A stretch of DNA of 64,000 nt from Otatea glauca. Lineage: Eukaryota > Streptophyta > Magnoliopsida > Poales > Poaceae. The DNA lies in the NCBI GenBank assembly GCA_036346275.1, contig JAYEVK010000096.1, positions 61,960 to 125,959 of the forward strand. The letters are read 5' to 3'. The notes under the pieces are model-generated. The model saw only the letters and a list, made by a program, of their open reading frames with translations. It was not told where the DNA came from and did not search any database. Position 1 is the stretch's first letter, and the number at the start of each line of letters is the position of its first letter. The position numbers and the translations under genes were made by a program. Positions 10,950-22,870 of the stretch are shown here, in pieces.

Positions 10950-13900
10950 CTAAAAGAAGTCAGGAAATTCTTCCTTAAGTTTATCTTATTGTTCCCATGT
11001 TGCTTCTTCTTCCGTATGGTTACTCCACTGTACTTTTACCATTTTGTGAACTTTATTCCGAGTACGCCTTTCTGCTTCTTCAAGAATTTTAACTGGGTGC
11101 TCACGGTAAGTTAAATCAGGCTGGAGTTCAATCTCTTCCAACTGAGTAAGTTCAGTTGGGACGCGAAGACACTTTTTAAGCTGCGATACATGGAATACAT
11201 TATCTACACTGGATAATTGAGATGGCAACTCCAACTTGTATGCTTTTTCTCCCATCTTTTCCAATATACGATATGGTCCAATATATCAAGGAGCTAACTT
11301 GCCTCGAACTTGGAATCGACGGATTCCACAAAGAGGTGAAACTTTAAGACAGACATAATCATCAATCTCAAAGCTCAAGTCACGTCGACGAGTGTCGGCA
11401 TAACTTTTCTTGCGAGATTGGGCTTCCCTTAATCGGCTTCGTATTAAATCCACATGTTCTTGGGCTTCATTTATTAAATCTGGGCCAAAGAACTGTCTTT
11501 CTCCCACTTCGGACCAGAAAAGTGGAGTTCGACATTTCCTTCCATAGAGGGCTTCAAACGGCCACATTTGCAGACTAACTTGAAAACCATTATTGTACGA
11601 AAACTCTGCAAATGCTAAGCATTTCTCCCAATTGGTGCTATAAGTTAGCACACAAGCCCTCAGCATATCTTCCAAGATCTGATTTATCCTTTCAGTCTGA
11701 CCATCGGTCTGGGGATGGTAAGCAGTACTGAAATTCAATTTTGTTCCCAAGAGACTATGCAATTTTTCCTAGAAACGGGATGTGAATTGTGATCCCCGAT
11801 CTGAGACAATTGTTTTTGGGACCCCGTGCAAACGCACGATGTTGCTAATGTAAAGTTCTGCCAACTTGTCTCCAGAATAAGTGGTCCTAACAGGGATGAA
11901 ATGGGCTACTTTGGTTAGTCGATCAACAACAACCCAAATAGAGTCATTCCCTTTTTGAGTTCGGGGAAGACCAGTAATGAAGTCCATACCGACATCATCC
12001 CATCTCCATTTCGGAATTTGTAATGGCTGGAGAAGCCCAGCTGGACGTTGATGTTCAGCTTTGACCCGCTGGCATACATCGCATTTCGCGATATATTCAG
12101 CGATATCCTTCTTCATACCAGGCCACCAATATTCTCTCTTAAGGTCTTGATACATTTTGGTACTACCAGGATGAATAGACAATGGTGACTCATGGGCTTC
12201 AGATAGAATCAATTTCTTGATATCAGAATCATTGGGCACATAGATACGAGTTCCCTTCATTATTATCCCATCTGGACTTTCCGTGAACTCGGAATTTATG
12301 CTTCCAATTGAATGATTTAGAATCTCTATAATGGCTTCATCCTTGAGTTGAGCATCTTTAATCTGACTTCTGAGAGTTGGCTGCAACTAGAGGGCGGCCA
12401 CATAACCATTTTCACTAAATCCAAATTGAGCTTCTGGAAGTCATTGATCAGGTCAGATTGACTGGAATCCAACATGCAATATACCTTCCGACTGAGAGCG
12501 TCAACTACGACATTGGCCTTACCAGGGTGGTAGTGAAGACCGAGGTCATAGTCTTTAATCAGCTCTAGCCATCTTCTTTATCTTAGGTTCAATTCTGGCT
12601 GTGTAAAGAAATACTTAAGACTTTTATGGTGTGTAGATTTCTGTCCTATTTCCAATAAGATAGTGCTCCAGATTTTAAGGGCATGAACAACAGCGGCTAG
12701 TTCAAGGTCATGAGTAGGATAATTCTGCTCATGAGGGCGAAGTTGTCGAGAGGCATAAGCGACAACCCTGCTTTCTTGCATCAATACACATCCCAACCCT
12801 TGAAGTGATGCATCACAATATACTTCAAAATTCTTGTGAATATCTGGCAGTATGAGTAATGGGGCAGAGGTTAGCTTTTCTTTTAATTTTTGAAAACTCT
12901 GTTCACAATCAGAAGTCCATTCGAACTTCCTTTCCTTCTTTAAGAGTTGTGTGAGTGGCTTGGCGACTTTGGAGAAGTTTTCAATGAACCGGCGGTAATA
13001 ACCGGCAAAGCCTAGAAAACTTCGAATCTTTGGAACTGACTGTTGTCTTTCCCAAGCTAACACTGCTTGCACTTTACTCGAGTCAACAGCAACTCCGCCT
13101 CCCGATAAAACATGCCCGAGAAATGACACTTCTTTCAACCAAAACTCACACTTCTCGAACTTAGCATATAACTTATTTTCCCGGAGTTTGCTAAGAACCA
13201 TGTGCAAATGCTGCTTATGTTCTTCATTTTTGGAATAAACCAGGATATCATCAATAAAGACCACTACAAACTTGTCCAGATACTCCATGAACACTTTATT
13301 CATTAAATTCATAAAGCTTGCAAGAGCATTAGTAAGCCCGAAGGACATTACGGTGTATTCATATAAACCGGTACGTGTAGTGAAGGCAGTTTTGAGAATA
13401 TCTGATGATCTGACCTTCAGCTGGAAATATCCCAGCTTCAAGTCTATCTTGGAAAAGATTTGTGCCCCATTCAGCTGATCAAATAGGTCATCAATCCGGG
13501 GAGGCGGATATTTATTTTTGATGGTTACTTCATTTAAAGCACGGTAGTCTACGCACATGCGCAAGCTATAGTCCTTTTTCTTGACGAAAAGAACTGGACT
13601 TCCCCAAGGTGATGTACTGGGATGAATGAATCCTTTGTCCAGTTGCTCCTTGAGTTGCGTTTTCAATTCCACTAACTCATTTGAGGGCATTCTATATGGG
13701 CATTTTGATATTGGTTCGGTTCCCGGCACCAAATCAATAATGAACTCCATATCTTGATCCGGAGGCAATCCTGGCAATTCAACAGGAAAAACCTCTGGAA
13801 ACTCATTAACTATTGGCACATTTTCTAATTCAACAGTGGATGCTAAACACCAGACTGGCTGAGATGCCAACTCATTGGTACTTGAGGCAAATTCCACAGG

Positions 13901-15486
13901 TGTTCCATCTTGATTTACCAGAGATATAGATCGATCGGCACAGTTTATGCAACCTTTATGTTTGGCCAACCAATCCATGCCTAAGATCACATCTAGCCGA
14001 GATGTCTCTATTAGGATGAGATCAGCATAAAACGTAATCCCATTGATTTCTATGCTAACTCCAGAACAGAAACTAGTAGTTCTAATGGTGGCCCCAGGTG
14101 ATTGCACAATCATGTGAGTAGGTAACAGAGAAACCTCTAACTTGTTTTGTTCAGAAAACTTCTTGGAGATAAAAGAATGGGAAGCTCCTGAATCAAACAG
14201 AACCAACGTGGTAACAGATTGCACAAGGAACATACCAAGAACAACATCTGATGCTTCCTGCGCCTCTTCAGTCGTTATATGATGAAGGCACCCAATATTT
14301 CCGCCTTGCGCGGGTGGTGGAGTTGACCCTTGAGTCTGCCGCCTTGCGGCTTCCTGAATCCGGCCTTGAGCTTGTGGACGAGGTTGCCCAGTCTTCTTCT
14401 TGGGACAGGAACTGGCATAATGTCCACGCTCATTGCAATGGAAACACGTGACATTAGGTGCTTGCTTCGACAACGGCGGTGCCCTAGGTCTGTTGCACTT
14501 AGCGAATAGATCATTGCGGTGCATTTGCACAAAGCGAGGAGCCTGACCCTGAGATCTCTGAGTCTAGGAAGTCGGTTGCTGGGCTCTTGGCGCTGGTGGT
14601 GGTGGTCGACGAAGGTTGGTCGACTGCCACCCTTGTGGCCTAGACGACCCAGCCCCAGCTGAGCTACGCGTAAGCCACTTGCGCTTGCGGCTCTCCATCA
14701 CACTACGATTGCCGTGTTCCACCCTTACAGCTTTGTCCACCAAAGTCTGGAAGTCATCAATATCTTGGGCTATTAAAGCCCACTTGATCTCCTCATTCAG
14801 GTTCTCTCGGAACCGCTCAATCTTCCTTGCTTCATCAGCCACCTCATATGTGGCATACCGGGACAACTGGTTGAAGCGGTGCAAGTATTCTATCACTGAC
14901 ATCGAACCTTGCTTCAGGTTCAAAAACTCCTGCTTCTTCACTTCAATCACACTAGTGGGAATATGGGTGCGTGGCGGCTTTGAACTCGGCCAAAGCACTT
15001 CGCTCTTCCGCAAGACCGCTTGATAATTCTCCCACCAGACAGCTGCAGTCCCTTGGAGCTGGTAAGAGGCATAAAGGACCTTCTCCCGATCATCACATTG
15101 AGCAATACTCAGTTTGCTCTCCATAGCACGCAGCATATCATCCGCATCAAGGGGCTCGGCTGAAGCACAAAAGACCAGTGGCTGAGTTCTTAAGAACTCC
15201 CTCCACGAGCAACACCTTGAGCTGCGGTGTTTTGGGCTATCTGCTGCAGTAGCAGGGTATTCGCCTGCCTCCCTTGCTCAATTAGGGCCAATACTTGAGC
15301 CATGGTTGGCGGTGGAGGCAACTGCTCATCATGAACTCCATCGCTGATAGGAGATGGAATGGGGGTATCTTGACGAGCCGCTCGAGATGTCGAAGCTCTC
15401 GTCGCCGGATGCTGAGGATTTGGCCGAGCTGGTGTTGTGATGTTCGCTCGAGGATCACGCGCATCCTGAGCCGTGTCAGTTTCCAA
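10950..15486 (-). pseudogene. gag-pol polyprotein of Gypsy-1, mostly readable
   Basis: From ATG at 15486: gag (15136-14564), a CCHC knuckle CFHCNERGHYASSC at about 14450, protease with LFDSGASHSF, reverse transcriptase with FIDD in VVVFIDDILVYS, RNase H starting VYCDASLQGLG, integrase (12386-11286) with the core DDE residues in MDFITGLPR, SDRGSQFTS and DGQTERINQ, and a chromodomain-like C-terminus (EHPVKILEEAERRTRNKVHK). The frame ends at TAG 10950-10952. Breaks are few: a gag frameshift near 15180, TAG at 14564-14566, a shift near 12650 in RNase H, TAG at 11769-11771 where the family has Trp, TGA at 11286-11288 where Arg is expected, and TAA at 10986-10988. Two of these fit C-to-T/G-to-A change. 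No catalytic residue I could check is lost. Confidence 0.88.
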
Positions 15487-15907
15487 GATCTGACTGAGCG
15501 ACTTGGTTGGCCTTATCCTGAAATTAATACCATTTTAGTATGCGACAAGGACTAGGGTAAGATTTCAAATTTATTGATCACGTAATCATTCTACATGTCT
15601 TGTTCCTGTTATCATAATTTATTTTTTGGATTATCTCATTGGAAATCTTCACTTTACAGTTACAATTTGCGAGGGAAAATCCATTATTATTATTCACACA
15701 AAAGATACAACTCAAAAACTTACAATACCAAAAGTACTTCACGCAAATATTAAGGATGCATACACATACCAATTAACTATCTTATAGATTTATTACTACA
15801 TCATAAGATTACTAGGGGAAAACCTATCCACTAATAATCCCCGGATGCGGCGATAGCGATCCCACATCACAACTACTCCCCGAACTAGAGGGCTCGGGAA
15901 GTGGCTC
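15487..15907. other. spacer between gag and the extra reading frame of Gypsy-1
   Basis: This is AT-rich sequence without a sustained frame or recognisable domain. It may be an intron or leader between the upstream reading frame and gag. Confidence 0.5.
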
Positions 15908-17328
15908 TCAAATTCCCACCGGGCGAAACTGGCGTAGATATTCCTGTCTATTCCCAGTTCTGCGCCTCCTAGGTTCTAACTCGGCTCCTTGGCCACCTAC
16001 ACGCTCTTCATACGAGCGCACATACGCACTCATATCCACACGATGTATTTGACAAATCTTTCTCATCAGCTTACGACTTGTCTCCTGGATAGCTTGGACT
16101 CTATTTGAACTATAATGCTTCACTTGATGGTGTATGCGACGCTATCTCTTTATAGTAATGGCGTGCGCATACACTTTAAACCCATCAACAGTCTGCCTAA
16201 CAGTAAGCATAGGGCGATGTTTTTCTTGCCCATAATTTTCCGCTAACTCCCTAACTATAGCCGTCCAACTGGAGGGATTTGTCTTCTGAAATTTTAAGGC
16301 AAAATGAATTAGCATTAATATAATGCCAGTAGCCATATAGAAATAACAACTGTACAACATCTGGTATAGATTGGAATCATCTCACAATTTTATAAACTTA
16401 GCCCTTATAGTTTACATGAACTAAGTTATTTCTATGTTAATCTTTATCATAGGGTTCACAATCTTACAATTTACTACTACCACATTAATTCACAGCAAAA
16501 GACACCACTTTATTTATGCCATACTACTCTTATTTACAACAGCGGTTACATCCCTTCCATGCACCCCTATCTACTCTACCTCATCTAAGGTCCTAGCGGT
16601 GTAGGCTCTATGCCTATACACCCGAGGGACTTCGGGCTAAAACTCACAAGTACTACGGGGATTTATGCCCTTATCGTTTATAAGACGCGGGCGACTACCT
16701 ATACAAGACATTCTGGCTCCCCTTGGCACACCAGGTGTGGGCACATAAGAGGCAGGTGGAGAACGCCGCGCGGATGGGATTTGAGAAGTCCCCTCACTTA
16801 GCACCGTGCGTGGTATGGTACCTCTCGCTACGCACGTGGCCAAGTGGGTCTCCAAAATGCCATCTGACAGCGGGTTTCTAGCAACTCTTGTGCTAACTGA
16901 ACATAGTGCTTATCTAGATTATTTACAAGGTTCACCATAACTCTAAGGCCATCACTTCTAACCCTAGTGTGATCTCTATATACATTATCTCCAACTGGGG
17001 GTCTTCCAGGAAAATAGCAATAAGCAGGATCTAAGTCTGGAATCACATGACGGAGGTGGATCACAGCCTGGTAGGTAGCTTCATTCATCGAGGCATCTAT
17101 GGATGATCCATATCCATCAAAAGTTCTCTCCCCCTCATTGAAAGCCGGTCTTGGGGGTATGAAAACTCTAGTGGCATATTCCTTAGTCTAGGAGCTCAAG
17201 TATGCTTGGAATACCACATATCTCGGGACGCTCTCATAATGACAATCCTCTAGTAGATGATGTAGTACCCCCATCATCCCACCCAATTCTGGAATGATCG
17301 ACTCATGGCAAGGTACGTAATGTGTCAT
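15908..17328 (-). pseudogene. additional reading frame upstream of gag (Gypsy-1), function unknown
   Basis: Two open blocks lie on the gag strand between LTR and gag. Block 1 (17328-16828) starts MTHYVPCHESIIPELGGMMG and contains PPRPAFNEGERTFDGYGSS and YQAVIHLRHVIPDLDPAYCY, with one in-frame TAG at 17190-17188. Block 2 (about 16302-15908) contains FQKTNPSSWTAIVRELAENY, then YSSNRVQAIQETSRKLMRKI and a basic GAELEPRRRRTGN tail, with TAG at about 16142. A TTTCAG acceptor precedes block 2, so the blocks could be exons of one spliced gene. Protein-like composition in a single frame over two blocks suggests past selection. I recognise no known domain. It is not gag, protease, RT or integrase. Extra ORFs are known in some plant gypsy lineages, but I cannot assign this one. 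Confidence 0.6.
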
Positions 17329-17515
17329 CTACAAAATAAAAGAGAAGGAGATATTAATAATTATTACGAATAGCTAAGAAACCACAAATAAGAAAATTAG
17401 CACATATGCTAAATTTCATTATTAGTAGGGGATAAAGTTTTATTCATTTCTTCCAAAGTAACCTTTCATATCACTATCTAGCGACCATTTACCCAGGGTT
17501 TCCTACAGTCAGTGT

Positions 17516-17528
17516 GGCTCTGATACGA
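17516..17528 (-). other. primer-binding site, Gypsy-1
   Basis: The minus strand reads TCGTATCAGAGCC, one base away from the initiator-Met tRNA site TGGTATCAGAGCC. It lies four bases from the LTR border at 17533. Confidence 0.8.
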
Positions 17529-17532
17529 ACAC

Positions 17533-20500
17533 TGTGAGACCCCGTTTTTGCAAACAGGAACCTCCACGTGATTACTGTACTAATCCCATGATCAGCTGGC
17601 TAGCACTCACATGTTTACTAAATTCATATCACCACCACAAGATATTAAACTGATAAGCATACATTACAAGCAGAAATAATTATACAGAGTTAAATTTTTG
17701 CAACAGCGAAAAATAGGGAATTTAAAACTCTAAAAGCCACGTGGTTTGCCCGCTAACCCTCAGGCAACTGACTTGGCAAACCTAGGGAAAATCATCATCG
17801 AATATTCCGTGCCCTGCGTGATAGTACGAGTCGTTAGGCACTTCGCAGGCTTCGTCCTCTGAGACAGCAGATGCAAGATTGAGTACATTGGTACTCAGCA
17901 AGACTTATAGTGTTTGACAAATGCAATTAGATAGTTATGCAGGCTAATCAAGGTAGGTTAAAGTTCATTTTGCAGTTGCATAAACATTTAAAGATATGAC
18001 ATAATAGATTGAACATCACATTTCCAAAATAGGCAATTGGAATATAAAGCGTTAAGCAATTATCCAAGTCCTTCAACCCGGTCTACCCGACTGCAAGGAT
18101 CCCCGGTGTCTGTACTTTGACACGAAAAACTTGTTGCAAAACGGTTTCCTTTTCAAACCCATTTTAGAAAATACCAAACATTCTAACTTTGGAATGACTT
18201 CACCAAGCGTCCATAACCGTGGACACGGCAAATCGATTAGATTTACACTCTGCAAAGGTGTACAGCTTTACCCACAAGGGATGATCAACCTCTTTTGCCA
18301 GACCAGTTTACACACTTCCTTTGGTGTGTCGGCAAGGAGATCATTCAGAGCCGTTACATTATCTAGGTGTGGCTTTGAACCAGCCCGGGACGTTTGACCC
18401 TCGCCATGAAAACAGAAACACTCACCCAAGCCGTGGATCCATTTTCATCACACCCAACACCACATTTCTGTTCATGGCAAGGCGTACACCGTTGCATTGG
18501 TATGTAAAAACCCCTACAGACAGACCAAACCGGAATGCCTGTGCAATCTCCCGCCTTCCTTAGATGCAAAGCCATGCCTAAACAACTTAATAGGATAAGA
18601 CCCGCCCATACAAGCCCTCGTGGTTGTACGAAATTCTTGGATCTATAGCGTCCCATTGCTCGGTCCTTAATCCGACATGGGGCATACTCCACCCTATCTA
18701 CGTGCAACTTCCTTTGCACCACCGGCTATTGCCAATAATCGCCCGCATCAAACCATAGTTTTATTTTTGGGATTTTAGCCAAAGTACCAGCAACATTTTC
18801 CCAAATGAGGATCATACATTCGTTGAAAACATTGAAAACACGATCAACAGCTTAAGCAGATATTTTAGGCTAGCGGTTATACCCAAAATGACATTAAGCA
18901 TGTCTAGTTTCCAACTAAGGTTTACAAGGTTCACATGTTCATACAGATTGAGGCAAACCATAATTTACAGGACTAATTACAGTTCTAACCCAAATTAGCA
19001 TTTTTAGGGAGAACTATCCGGATGCATCATACATAAGCAAAAACAACATAAGGTAGGTAAATAATTAGGCTCGACATGTTCAAGGGGGTGCTTGCCTTGC
19101 AACTCGCTGTCTAACTCCGGATCTGGATCAACGACGGCGTCGTCTTCCTCTTCGAGGATGTCGGACACTACACGACAATCAAGCGAAAATATAGTAAAAA
19201 TCCAAATTCAAAAAGGGCGAAAAGAAGACAGACAGTAAGTCAAATAAGAATTTACTACAGAAAAAAGGGGTATCTTTTGAGGGTTGAATTATAAACTTTT
19301 AAGATTTCACAAGGCAAATAATTATGCATCCAAAGCGTTAACATTTTCTGAAATGAACAACAAGGGTTTTCTTATAGATCACTCATTCTGTATTTATGAA
19401 TTCAAGAGGCTAAAATTGAGAATTCTAATATTTATAACTTCAAATTATAGATGCTAAAATTATTTGAATTAATAAAATTTAAAACATAAGACAAGGGGTT
19501 GATTGCATTAAAACTTATTAAACTAGGTTGCTAGGTTTGTTCATGGTTGGCAACCATTTAATCTATATATCAATTATTTAACTTCCTATGCACATATATA
19601 TGCATATATATGCGTGGGTGTATTTGGCACAATGATTACTGCATAACTTAAAGTTAACTCAAACTAAATTTACTACTTAATCAAATTTAACCATGCTACT
19701 GCCATCCTATTATTTATGAATTAAATTCTTGTTTCTTTTATATTCCCTTAATACTATTATACCTATTTGAATTCTTAGTGTATTGAGAACAAGACTTAAA
19801 CGAAAGAAATACAAACATGCATGAAAATTAAATATTTTTACATATTTTGGTTTCTGGAGATGTAAGGATCCTAGAAAAATTAGTTTCACTAACTTTTAAG
19901 CTTATTTACAGAAATTTCGTATAAAGCATGTCTCTAGCCCTTTATTCAAATTTGAATTTAAATATTTCCTAGATATGGTTTTCAAAATGTTTTTACCTAT
20001 TTTGAAAGAGCTTGATTTTACAAGAATATAGAATTTTATTTCACCAATTTTGGAGCTATAGTTCAAAACTTATGGACCTTTGAAGTGGCTCGATTTCTGA
20101 AAATCACTGAAATTCAGAAATACGTTTTCGAATCTCAAAAACAGCTTTTCACCGCGCGCGCATGACGCGTTTGAATCGGCCCGACCCGACTGACAAACCG
20201 GCCCCGCCCGTTAGCGATCGCACGGTGCGATCCGCGGTAGCAGCCGTGGCCGCTCGCCAACGGCGCCTTGTGAAGAAGTGCGATGGCGCGTGGGCCAAAG
20301 ACTCGGAGAGACTGCCAAGTGGGGCCCTCGGGTCAGTGACTTCAAAACAGAGCGCTCGGTTTAAGGCTCACCGCCGGCGAACTAAGTCCATTACGGCGGA
20401 ATGGGTGGCACCTCCAGCATCAGTGAGCAGAGGCGCACCTAGGGGTGGTACCCATTCGCCGGGGGGTGGCCGGGAAGGTGGTCGGCACCGAGAAGGTGCG

Positions 20501-21410
20501 GCGGCACTAATGGCTGCACGAGCAAAAGCTCGCCGCCGGCCATCTCTTCACTGGACAAGGACTCCTAGAGCATCAGTGGAACCTAGGGATCCTATTTCAC
20601 CTGCTAGTGCGGCTGGAGAATCACGGAGGCGGTACGCAGCGGTCGCCGACGCGAGAAGAAGAACGGCGGTGTGGGTGAGCTACGGACAAAACAAAAGCAA
20701 AAGAAAGATTGGTTAGTACTCTAGGAGGCACGACGAATCTCCAAGACCAAGAAATTTCAGGGATTGATGCTCATTTGGTTCACCTCACTGATTCTCCCCC
20801 TTTCTTTGGCTTCGGTGAAAATGGCAAAGAGATGGGCGACTGGCTCAGGTATTCGGCTCAAAAAATGAACGAATGAATGGGAGCCTCAGTGCGACGCTCA
20901 CATGGTATTTATAGCCTTGGAAAGTTGTAGCTCCAGCGTTTGAACGGATGAGGGAGTTGCGGCTGCTCGGTTTTGACCGCTCGGCGAGGTGGCGCGAAGC
21001 TTCACCGGCAGGGAATGATGCGGGATGGACGAGGTATGGCACGGGAGTCCCGAGGCTGGGCGTGGCAACAACCAATGGCTCAGGGTGGCGCAAATAGCGC
21101 TGAGACGTAGATGGGAGACGGAGAACTCTCGCAAGGAGTCGAGCTCGACTCGGCCGGGAGAGGAAAAAGGAGAGAGGCAGCGAGGCGGATCGGCGGTGGG
21201 TCCGACCCACCGGGCGATGGCGAAAGCTCCGCCTCGATTGCCGGTAGCGTCAAGTTGCTACAGAGGCTGGGCCCCACATGTCGGCGAGACTGCTCTAGCA
21301 AAGGAGATAGACTCCGTTCAGACAGCGTCATGTGGGCATTAAAATGGCTATCAACTCAAGGTAGAATTGTCTGAAACTTTTTGACCGTCATCCTCTGGGA
21401 GTTCTTATCC
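17533..21410 (-). repeat. 5' LTR of Gypsy-1, truncated at 21410
   Basis: The LTR starts TGTGAGACCCCG next to the PBS and runs at least 3.88 kb. The PBS-proximal part is AT-rich and contains a GAGTAC hairpin (17881-17902) and an ACACTCTGCA/TTTACCCACAAG block (18217-18278), both shared with two other LTR families here. The distal part (20150-20720) is GC- and CG-rich. Homology with the 3' LTR stops abruptly at 21410, where unrelated Tat-like sequence begins, so about 700 bp of LTR end is missing. Confidence 0.8.
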
Positions 21411-21719
21411 TCTGGGCAGTGGCAGCATGCGTAAGAACCCCTCACACAGATAAGAGAAAATGGAAAGAAGAAGGATGGAATTGGGTACCAGGTTGACTAG
21501 CTCGATCTCACATTGCATGAGAACTACCACAAATAAATCACTCTCCGGCGTCCGCAGCCTGAAGAGCATATAGTGCTCGGTGCCAACGAGCTCGTCCTCC
21601 TAGGGCTGCGGCTCGGTCTCTTCGTTCGGTAGCCACAAGGTCATCGGGTCCAGCATCCCCAGCACCTCGAGCTCCCTCATCCTCTCCGGGGTCAAGGTAC
21701 TCTTCCCAAACTTGGCCAT
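21411..21719 (-). pseudogene. antisense ORF similar to the 'putative gypsy-type transposon' domain
   Basis: From ATG at 21719 the frame reads MAKFGKSTLTPERMRELEVL, then LGMLDPMTLWLP, one TAG, and later CEIELVNLVPNSILLLSIF and YLCEGF. This pattern (short acidic start, then LVxLNPNSIL and hLCEGF) is that of the Transposase_28 / gypsy-type transposon family found in grass Tat elements. The frame is cut at the 21410/21411 junction. Its role is unknown. The opposite-strand LTR at 22141 makes it an antisense additional ORF. Confidence 0.6.
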
Positions 21720-22169
21720 GGCCCTTAGGAGGGGTTTGCTCGAAGAAGAAAAGATGGCGGATGGAGATCAGGAAGACAAGGGGGCAAAAAGTGCTAGGGT
21801 TCGGCACAGTAAGGAATTTGGGGAATTCTAAGGAATGCGATGGTTTGGGATTTAAAAGCGCCTGATTATCAACAGCTAGCACCGGTTACGCCTCAAAAGG
21901 TGCACCGAGACTTTCGGGGAGGGCGAAGCATCAAGAATCGCCCCCTCGTCTTCCTCGCTCGAAGACGAGGCGTCGAAGCCCGATCGTTCCTGGGCACATC
22001 TACATCAATGTCCTACGGGCGATTCCGGACCTGAGCTCAAGAGTTTCTGAGCTCGACTAGGAAGTTGACCCCTCCTCAAAGTCATTAGACTCAAGAACAT
22101 CCCGAGCTTCAGGATCATTTCTTGAGCCTCAGGGCCTAGCTGTTAGGGATCAGTAACCTCAGTGCAAGT

Positions 22170-22320
22170 AAACACCCCTCGAGCTCGAGTCGTATCCCAC
22201 AAGTTCAAGCACGCATCCCCGAGCTTGAGCCCGGGGCCAAGCGAGCTCGAGCATGCGCTTCTCGAGCTCGAGCCCGTGTCCAACGAGCTTGAGCTCGGGC
22301 AGGAGAATGAGGGCCTAGCT
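22170..22320. repeat. degenerate tandem repeats rich in GAGCTCGAGC
   Basis: Several imperfect units of about 40 bp contain CGAGCTCGAG or CGAGCTTGAGC followed by CCCG or GGGC. They lie in the upstream part of the LTR, before the TATA box, where promoter or enhancer repeats often occur. Confidence 0.6.
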
Positions 22321-22530
22321 CGAGCTAGCAAGGTCAGGCTAGGTCAGGTTTAAGAAGTCAGTGGTTACCAAGTCAAGTAAAGGGCTTTAAAGACGGAGTC
22401 AAGCCAAACGTGGAGACTACATTTTTGGGGCAGTTACCACCCGACTTTACTGCACCCCAGATCCGAGTTTAGCACCACGCTCCCGAGTTTTCCGAACAAA
22501 GTCGTTTCTTGTAACGGTCAGTATTAGAGG

Positions 22531-22538
22531 TATAAAAC
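22531..22538 (+). promoter_or_regulatory. putative TATA box in the Tat-like LTR
   Basis: TATAAAAC lies on the plus strand about 390 bp from the LTR start. It is followed by purine-rich sequence, as in many gypsy LTR promoters. Confidence 0.45.
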
Positions 22539-22870
22539 ATTCCCCTGCGTGGAACAAAAGGGGGGAGACGACAGAGAGAGAACTCAGATAGACACACAAA
22601 ACCCAACACACATACCTGATCGGTTCCAACTGGGGTAGCATTTGTACTCTACTGATAGTCACCTCTTCATATTTCGCCCCCAGGCAAGACTGGAGTAGAG
22701 CTTTTACCAATGCTATGGGGGCTCGAACCAGTATAAACCTCGTGTCCACCTCTTTCTTCCTCTCTCAGTTGCGGTGAACTTATTCCCTTCCTTGAACCAG
22801 CACGACTTTGGGTTCCACTCTTATATCATACCCTCCTTCCTCTTGCGGTCAGGCGATCCCGATAGTCGAT

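Larger units (their letters stand above)
9491..21410 (-). mobile_element. Gypsy-1: Tekay/Del-like chromovirus retrotransposon
   Basis: Minus-strand order from the right is: 5' LTR (17533-21410, end missing), PBS, an extra reading frame, gag, protease, RT, RNase H, integrase, chromodomain-like tail, purine tract, 3' LTR (9491-10887, start missing). The C-terminal chromodomain-like segment and long LTRs place it with Tekay/Del-type chromoviruses. The shared LTR block (9491-10190 against 20723-21410) confirms that both LTRs belong to one element. CACTA-1 cuts the left LTR, and a Tat-like fragment replaces the end of the right LTR. Confidence 0.85.
21411..22870 (+). mobile_element. Tat-like gypsy retrotransposon, 3' end fragment
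   Basis: An antisense reading frame (21719-21411) is followed by about 420 bp of non-coding sequence and then an LTR that starts TGTTAGGGATCAGTAACC at 22141 in plus orientation. Tat-lineage elements are known to carry antisense additional ORFs between integrase and the 3' LTR, and this layout fits. The internal pol region is absent because the fragment abuts the Gypsy-1 LTR at 21410/21411. The right limit near 22870 is an estimate. Confidence 0.55.
22141..22870 (+). repeat. LTR of a Tat-like element, plus orientation
   Basis: It starts TGTTAGGGATC and has a putative TATA box at 22531. The following transcribed-type sequence contains a GGGGGGAGACGACAGAGAG stretch and TTTCGCCCCCAGGCAAGAC. I recall sequence of this kind from grass Tat-lineage LTRs, so the assignment is by recognition. 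The 3' border is uncertain because the next element begins without a clear CA end. Confidence 0.5.

Noticed and set aside
20162..20716. 184-codon plus-strand ORF
   Set aside because: It lies in the CG-rich part of the Gypsy-1 LTR, antisense to the element, with Arg/Ala/Pro composition from base bias and no domain.
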